Source of the DNA: Clostridium sp. UBA701
Lineage (GTDB): Bacteria; Bacillota; Clostridia; Clostridiales; Clostridiaceae
Reading direction: 5' to 3'
NCBI GenBank assembly: GCA_002298125.1
Contig: DBMJ01000006.1
Span: 1 to 27,280, forward strand
DNA: 27,280 bases
The first letter of the stretch is position 1. Every line of letters starts with the position of its first letter. This document shows positions 23,115-27,280 of the stretch, piece by piece. A program made the position numbers and the translations under genes. Below the pieces are notes generated by a model. The model saw only the letters and a list, made by a program, of their open reading frames with translations, made no database searches and was not told the origin of the DNA.

Positions 23115-24143
23115 TCAGATTTGTTTTACAGATTCTCTAATGACTAAATGCGGTTCAATAATAAGCTTAACTTTTTTTGCATTAGGTTTATTGATACGAT
23201 TCAACAACGTCTTGCAGGCTTCAATCCCAATCTGTTCCTTATGTACTTGAATAGTAGTAAGAGGTGGATAACTATATTCTGCTAAAATGCTGTCTTCAAA
23301 TCCTATAGCTGATATATCACTAGGGCAATTCAGTCCCTTTTCATGTAAAAACCTTAGAGCACCTATGGTAATACAATCAAAGCCTCCAATTATTGCAGTA
23401 GGTCTTATGTTCATATCCCATATATTACTCATAGCTCTGTAGGCAGCTGCTCCAGAATATTCTGCCTGTGTAACCCACTTATCATTAATAGGTAAAGCAT
23501 GCTCTTTCATAGCTCTATAAAATCCATTTAATTTTCTTGCTGAGGACTGCGATGCATCTGGGCCGTTTATGAATACTATATCCTTATGTCCCTTTTCTAT
23601 CAAATACTTTGTGCTCTTATATATGCCTAACTCAGGGTCAGTGTCTACATAGTCAAAGTTTGGATGCCTTGAGCCTACAAGTACAGTTGGAATATTTGCT
23701 TCTTGGATTCTCTGAAGAACCTCATCATTGACAATACCACCTGTCACAAGCATGCCATCTACCTTAGTACTATCCATAATAGAAGGCAAAAATATAGAAG
23801 GATCATTGATGCGGAAGTGCTCCAGCATCATGCTGTAATTAGATTTATTGATTTCCTTTTCAATACTAGGAAGCAATTCACTTAAATAGGTATCTGTATG
23901 CCCTTCAAATGAAAACCAATTTGTAGAAGAATTTGTTGTAGGCCACGCAACACCTATAACCTTCTTAGTTTTAGTTACAAGTGAACGAGCATATTCATTT
24001 GGTTTATAATTCAATTCTTTTATTGCCTGCAAAACCTTATATCTTGTTTCAAGCTTCACTAGGCTGCTATTATTTATAACAAGTGAAACAGTGCTCACTG
24101 AAACGTCTGCGGCTTTAGCTACATCTTTTATTGTTGTTGCCAC
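23115..24143 (-). CDS. LacI-family transcriptional regulator
   Basis: A 342-residue repressor-type protein. The N-terminal DNA-binding domain (1-58) has the canonical TIKDVAKAADVSVSTVSLVINN helix-turn-helix and the hinge region YKPNEYARSLVTK. It is followed by a two-lobed sugar-binding-like domain with VDGMLVTGG, GSRHPNFDYVDTD, GHKDIVFINGP and ISAIGFEDSILAEYSYPPLTTI blocks. The start is GTG, supported by GAGGTGA at correct distance and by the family's conserved ATIKDVA start. It is the first gene of the catabolic region and probably controls the permease and operon downstream, responding to a pathway sugar or intermediate. Confidence 0.93.
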   Translation of the reverse strand: MATTIKDVAKAADVSVSTVSLVINNSSLVKLETRYKVLQAIKELNYKPNEYARSLVTKTKKVIGVAWPTTNSSTNWFSFEGHTDTYLSELLPSIEKEINKSNYSMMLEHFRINDPSIFLPSIMDSTKVDGMLVTGGIVNDEVLQRIQEANIPTVLVGSRHPNFDYVDTDPELGIYKSTKYLIEKGHKDIVFINGPDASQSSARKLNGFYRAMKEHALPINDKWVTQAEYSGAAAYRAMSNIWDMNIRPTAIIGGFDCITIGALRFLHEKGLNCPSDISAIGFEDSILAEYSYPPLTTIQVHKEQIGIEACKTLLNRINKPNAKKVKLIIEPHLVIRESVKQI

Positions 24144-24177
24144 CCAATCACCTCATTAATATAAATTTGATACAGTC

Positions 24178-24206
24178 ATTATACCATCCAATTTTATGCA
24201 TTTCAA
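24178..24206 (-). promoter_or_regulatory. Sigma-A promoter of the LacI gene
   Basis: Minus-strand -35 TTGAAA (24201-24206), 17-bp spacer and consensus -10 TATAAT (24178-24183), 35 bp upstream of the GTG start. No copy of the 13-bp operator-like motif is present here, so autoregulation through it is not indicated. Confidence 0.65.
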
Positions 24207-24277
24207 TCAATGAAAAATATGTTGTGCCTTTCATCTGCATTATTATATAAATGAAATATTAATATTGTTCATATTCC

Positions 24278-24306
24278 TTGAGATAGATAATGTGATGCTA
24301 TATAAT
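24278..24306 (+). promoter_or_regulatory. Sigma-A promoter of the peroxiredoxin gene
   Basis: TTGAGA (24278-24283), 17-bp spacer and consensus TATAAT (24301-24306), 50 bp upstream of the start codon. Confidence 0.7.
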
Positions 24307-24328
24307 TAGAGTAACAATTCTCTTTTAA

Positions 24329-24343
24329 CATTAATTATTATAA
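24329..24343 (+). promoter_or_regulatory. Possible PerR box
   Basis: CATTAATTATTATAA matches 11 of 14 defined positions of the B. subtilis PerR consensus TTATAATnATTATAA, including the whole right half. It lies between the predicted transcription start and the ribosome site of a peroxidase gene. AT-richness makes a chance match plausible. Confidence 0.3.
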
Positions 24344-24356
24344 GGTGGTGTATAAA

Positions 24357-24827
24357 ATGACTAAGCTGGATTTAATAGTAGGAATGAAGGCACCAGACTT
24401 TATGCTTACAGGGTCTGATAAGAAGGTTCACAGTCTAAATGAATACAAGGGTAAAAAGGTGATTCTATATTTTTATCCCAAGGACAACACCCCTGGCTGC
24501 ACTCTTGAAGCTGAACACTTTAGAGACAACAATAATGCACTTCTTGAGAAAAATGCTGTAATACTTGGTATCAGTAGAGATTCCCTAGCTTCTCATGATA
24601 AATTCATAGCTAAATTGGGACTACCCTTTGTGCTTCTCTCTGATACTGACGAGGCAGTATGTAACTCTTATGGAGTACTAAAGGAAAAGAATATGTATGG
24701 AAAAAAATCCATTGGAATTGAGCGAAGTACCTTTATCATAGATGAGGATGGTGTTATAAGTCACATCTATAGAAAGGTGAAGGTTGGAGGCCATGTAGAG
24801 CAGATTCTTTCTGATCTAAAGGCTTAA
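24357..24827 (+). CDS. bcp: Thiol peroxidase, BCP/PrxQ-type peroxiredoxin, one-Cys form
   Basis: A 156-residue thioredoxin-fold peroxidase reducing H2O2 and organic hydroperoxides. The active site DNTPGCTLEAEHFRD carries the peroxidatic Cys48 with Pro46 and the downstream Arg. The resolving cysteine of E. coli BCP (five residues on) is replaced by Glu53, and the only other cysteine is near residue 101. It would therefore act through an external thiol or an unusual disulfide. ATG at 24357 is chosen because AAGGTGGTG lies 5-6 nt upstream. A GTG at 24345 would fall inside this site. Monocistronic, with promoter and terminator visible; possible PerR control. Confidence 0.92.
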   Translation: MTKLDLIVGMKAPDFMLTGSDKKVHSLNEYKGKKVILYFYPKDNTPGCTLEAEHFRDNNNALLEKNAVILGISRDSLASHDKFIAKLGLPFVLLSDTDEAVCNSYGVLKEKNMYGKKSIGIERSTFIIDEDGVISHIYRKVKVGGHVEQILSDLKA

Positions 24828-24859
24828 TTATTTCATTTCTACAATATCTTCTAATAGCA

Positions 24860-24890
24860 AGAGCTCCTCATGCTTTTAATGAGGAGCTCT
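24860..24890. terminator. Bidirectional terminator
   Basis: AGAGCTCCTCAT (24860-24871) and ATGAGGAGCTCT (24879-24890) form a perfect 12-bp stem with a 7-nt loop, followed on the plus strand by GTATTTTAT. It separates the convergent peroxiredoxin and chemoreceptor genes; the T-run is weaker for the minus strand. Confidence 0.8.
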
Positions 24891-24913
24891 GTATTTTATA
24901 TATTTACAATCTT

Positions 24914-26740
24914 TTATACCTTAAAATTATCTATCATAGTCTTTAAATGCTCTGCATCTGTACCAAGCTTAGAAGCAGTTTGTGCTACCTCATTGGAGCT
25001 TGAGCTCTGCTGCTCCATAGAGGCATTCACCTCTTCAAGTGCTGCAAATACTTCCTCAAGGCTATCCATAGTATTCTTTATGTTAACTACCACCACATCC
25101 TTTTTAGTTTTTACTTCTTTAATTACATCATCTGCAGTTTCTACAGTAGCCCTTATTTCTGATACTGAGGACACTATATTATCAAAGGAGCTTGTTGTAT
25201 CCTCCACAATAGATATCTGTCCTGATAGCTTTTTAAGTACTGTGCTAGTCTTATCCACAGTTTCCTGGGAGCTTTTTTGGATAGTAGCCAATAAAAGTCC
25301 TATTTCCTTAGTAGCTAGAGCTACCTGCTCTGCAAGCTTTTTAACTTCTCCTGCTACAACCGCAAAGCCTCTTCCTGCCTCACCTGCTCTTGCAGCTTCA
25401 ATATTTGCATTTAGTGCAAGTAGGTTAGTCTGATTGGCAACTGAGGTAATAACCTTTAGAATATTGTCTATTTCTTTAATTTGATCATTAAGCTCTATTA
25501 CTTCTTTTCCTATTTCTTGAGAGTGTTCAATATTGCCAAGCATCTCGTTCTTCATAGAAAGCATCTTCTTCTGTCCTTCTGCACTTAAAGTGTCGGTCTG
25601 CTCAGCCTGTTTCATAACCTGAACAAATTTTCCAAACAGTTCATCGATATCATTGCCTAAGGTCTCTATAGCTTCACTGCTTTGGACAGCTTGTTCAGCC
25701 TGAAGAGATACTTTGATAGTGATATCCTCTACAGTTTTAGATACCTCTTCACTGGCTGCAGCTGTCTCTTCAGAAGTAGCTGCTAGGTTTTGAGAGGATT
25801 CCATGGTAGACCCGCTTACATTCATAAGGTTTTGAACCAGCTGCTTTAAGTTTTCCATCATCTGATTATATTTATGACCAATAAAACCTAACTCATCATC
25901 TAGTTTAACTTCCTCTAGTCCTCTTAAATCTCCACTTGCTGCTTGGTCCATCTTAGTGGAAATACTCTTTAACCTTGAAGAAATACTCCTTGAGAGCATA
26001 AAGCTAATAGTTAATCCTATAGCTACTGAGAATATAATAATTATAGACAGTAGCACTATAGTTGACTTTACCATGGATCTATTTTCAGCAGTCATGTCAG
26101 CAGCTTTGTTAGAAATAACTTTTTGTCCTGAAGAAATAGTATCCACCAAATCTGATTTAAGTGCTCCTATACCATCATATAGACGTATGGCTTCTTTGTC
26201 TCCATCCTCTGTGTTAAGCTTCAAATATCCATACACCTGATCCAAATTTTCATCATATTTTTTTATCATTCCTCTGATGTCTTTATTTATGGCTATAAGC
26301 TCTTTATCACCAAAGGCATCTATCTCATTGATAAGTTTTTCTTGATCATCCCTATATAGAAGCAGCTTGCTCCAATAACTCTCCCTTACTATAGAATTCT
26401 TATGTACAATGGAATCATTTATTAGAGTCATTTCCATCTGTGTGTTAGATAGAAGCTCTCCATATTTAGCTGTAGAATTAAGTCCCATACCTGCTAAGGA
26501 GTTGTAGGAGCTGTTTAATTTATTAATAGAAACCAGCGTAACTGCACCAAATATAAACAGCAGTAGTGACAATAGGCAGAAGGAACTTATAAGCTTAAAT
26601 TTAATACTCATATTCAAGTGAAACAGCTTAGGAATTTTCCACTTTATTTTTCTTTCTTTTTTCGCCTTTTTAATCTTGGTTTTTATCTTTGGTTTTCTCG
26701 CTTTAATCTCAGTAATTTTTTTCTTAAAGAACTTCTTCAT
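24914..26740 (-). CDS. Methyl-accepting chemotaxis protein with Lys-rich N-terminus
   Basis: A 608-residue chemoreceptor. After a 43-residue basic segment come membrane helix 1 (about 48-71), an extracytoplasmic four-helix-bundle-like sensor (72-223), helix 2 (224-249), HAMP (250-305) and a cytoplasmic coiled-coil signalling domain. Its hairpin tip reads QTNLLALNANIEAARAGEAG, followed by RGFAVVAGEVKKLAEQ, which contacts CheA/CheW. The basic N-terminus has about 20 Lys/Arg in 43 residues and is unusual for MCPs. The start is supported by AAGGTGGGGG before this ATG, while Met44 has no ribosome site. It is transcribed alone. The ligand is unknown. Confidence 0.92.
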   Translation of the reverse strand: MKKFFKKKITEIKARKPKIKTKIKKAKKERKIKWKIPKLFHLNMSIKFKLISSFCLLSLLLFIFGAVTLVSINKLNSSYNSLAGMGLNSTAKYGELLSNTQMEMTLINDSIVHKNSIVRESYWSKLLLYRDDQEKLINEIDAFGDKELIAINKDIRGMIKKYDENLDQVYGYLKLNTEDGDKEAIRLYDGIGALKSDLVDTISSGQKVISNKAADMTAENRSMVKSTIVLLSIIIIFSVAIGLTISFMLSRSISSRLKSISTKMDQAASGDLRGLEEVKLDDELGFIGHKYNQMMENLKQLVQNLMNVSGSTMESSQNLAATSEETAAASEEVSKTVEDITIKVSLQAEQAVQSSEAIETLGNDIDELFGKFVQVMKQAEQTDTLSAEGQKKMLSMKNEMLGNIEHSQEIGKEVIELNDQIKEIDNILKVITSVANQTNLLALNANIEAARAGEAGRGFAVVAGEVKKLAEQVALATKEIGLLLATIQKSSQETVDKTSTVLKKLSGQISIVEDTTSSFDNIVSSVSEIRATVETADDVIKEVKTKKDVVVVNIKNTMDSLEEVFAALEEVNASMEQQSSSSNEVAQTASKLGTDAEHLKTMIDNFKV

Positions 26741-26985
26741 ATTACCCCCACCTTATAGTTTCTTATATTCACCTTAACGTGTAAGAGCTGTTTAAATTAT
26801 ATTGATAACTTTCCCCTTATTATATCGTACAATCTTATTTAATCCTTAGATAATAATAGATAAAAATAATTATAGCTAACTTCTATATTATAGCATTTTT
26901 CTATTATTTATTCCATGTTCTATTTATACTTTTCTGAATAATATGTATTTTTGTCAAGCTTTTTGATAATTGCTGTAAAACAAAA

Positions 26986-27009
26986 AACTCCAAGCAAATG
27001 CTTAGAGTT
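26986..27009 (-). terminator. Terminator of tRNA-Phe
   Basis: An 11-bp stem (26986-26996 with 26999-27009, one G-U pair) is followed on the minus strand by TTTTG. It starts 1 nt after the CCA end of the tRNA. The stretch 26741-26985, between the chemoreceptor start and this terminator, is AT-rich with no gene seen. Confidence 0.85.
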
Positions 27010-27010
27010 T

Positions 27011-27086
<76 letters not shown>

Positions 27087-27104
27087 ATGGCAAACACATT
27101 AATT

Positions 27105-27133
27105 ATTATAAGGGCGTACATTCTATTTGTCAA
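27105..27133 (-). promoter_or_regulatory. Consensus promoter of tRNA-Phe
   Basis: Minus-strand TTGACA (27128-27133), 17-bp spacer and TATAAT (27105-27110): both hexamers match the sigma-A consensus perfectly, and the start would lie about 12 nt before the tRNA. The tRNA is thus independent of the upstream rRNA operon. Confidence 0.85.
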
Positions 27134-27220
27134 TAAATTTATGTACAGTGATATTATATTCATCTACCCTGTTAAATGTATACAGCTATATAACATATTT
27201 ACAAGGTTGTATATTAAATA

Positions 27221-27248
27221 AAACACCCGAGAAGGTATCTTCTCGGGT
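27221..27248 (-). terminator. Terminator of the rRNA operon
   Basis: ACCCGAGAAG (27225-27234) and CTTCTCGGGT (27239-27248) form a perfect 10-bp GC-rich stem with a 4-nt loop, followed on the minus strand by GTTTTATTT. It lies directly after the 5S 3' end. Confidence 0.92.
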
Positions 27249-27251
27249 ATT

Positions 27252-27280
27252 GACCCAGCAACCACCTACTTTTCCACAGA
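27252..27280 (-). rRNA. 5S ribosomal RNA, 3' end (partial)
   Basis: The minus strand reads TCTGTGGAAAAGTAGG then TGGTTGCTGGGTC, which matches the 3' end of clostridial 5S rRNA (TGTGGGAGAGTAGGTCGTTGCCAGG-like). The rest lies beyond the window. The exact 3' end is uncertain by a few bases. Confidence 0.85.

Overview
The window looks like the chromosome of a low-GC, spore-former-type Firmicute, most likely a Clostridium or close relative. The reasons are AT-rich intergenic DNA, strong AGGAGG-type ribosome binding sites, consensus sigma-A promoters, short rho-independent terminators, and clostridial-looking gene families (short KdpD, YedE/TusA/DUF3343, MCPs). It is bracketed by ribosomal RNA material on the minus strand. 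The left end carries a boxB-like hairpin and a boxA antitermination motif reading out of the window, where a 16S gene would lie. The right end holds the 3' end of a 5S rRNA gene, its terminator and a separately promoted tRNA-Phe. No insertion sequence, phage gene or CRISPR array was seen.

Layout, left to right. (1) 1-1000: rRNA leader and a cytosolic parvulin-type peptidyl-prolyl isomerase. (2) 1300-10150: a potassium locus. The Kdp ATPase operon kdpF-kdpA-kdpB-kdpC runs on the minus strand; the 25-residue KdpF is at 7370-7447. On its kdpC side is a plus-strand pair, a short KdpD (ATPase plus Usp domain, no kinase) and a small lipoprotein. On the other side is a plus-strand two-component pair: a HAMP-PAS histidine kinase and a response regulator whose output is a TPR-like helical tail, not a DNA-binding domain. 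(3) 10160-12163: a membrane-anchored metallophosphoesterase and an unrecognised membrane/coiled-coil protein. (4) 12255-13770: a minus-strand selenium/sulfur module, yedE-tusA-DUF3343. (5) 14070-24143: a minus-strand catabolic region with a LacI regulator, an ion-transporter-superfamily permease, and a tight five-gene operon (hydantoinase/oxoprolinase A-like protein, HExxH protein, FAD oxidoreductase, zinc polyol dehydrogenase, FGGY kinase). (6) 24357-26740: a one-Cys BCP-type peroxiredoxin and a chemotaxis receptor with a very basic N-terminus. (7) The tRNA/5S end.

How the parts fit. The Kdp genes make a high-affinity ATP-driven K+ importer. Its usual KdpD/KdpE control is replaced by unlinked parts, and no DNA-binding output is encoded nearby. 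In region 5 the permease would import an unidentified substrate. The zinc dehydrogenase (resembling erythritol/L-threitol dehydrogenases) and the FGGY kinase suggest oxidation and phosphorylation of a short polyol or its ketose. The HyuA-like ATPase, the FAD oxidoreductase and the HExxH protein do not fit any pathway I know, so this is the best candidate for an undescribed system. Two identical 13-bp sites in inverted orientation flank the permease promoter beside the LacI gene, and a different long inverted repeat overlaps the proposed operon promoter.
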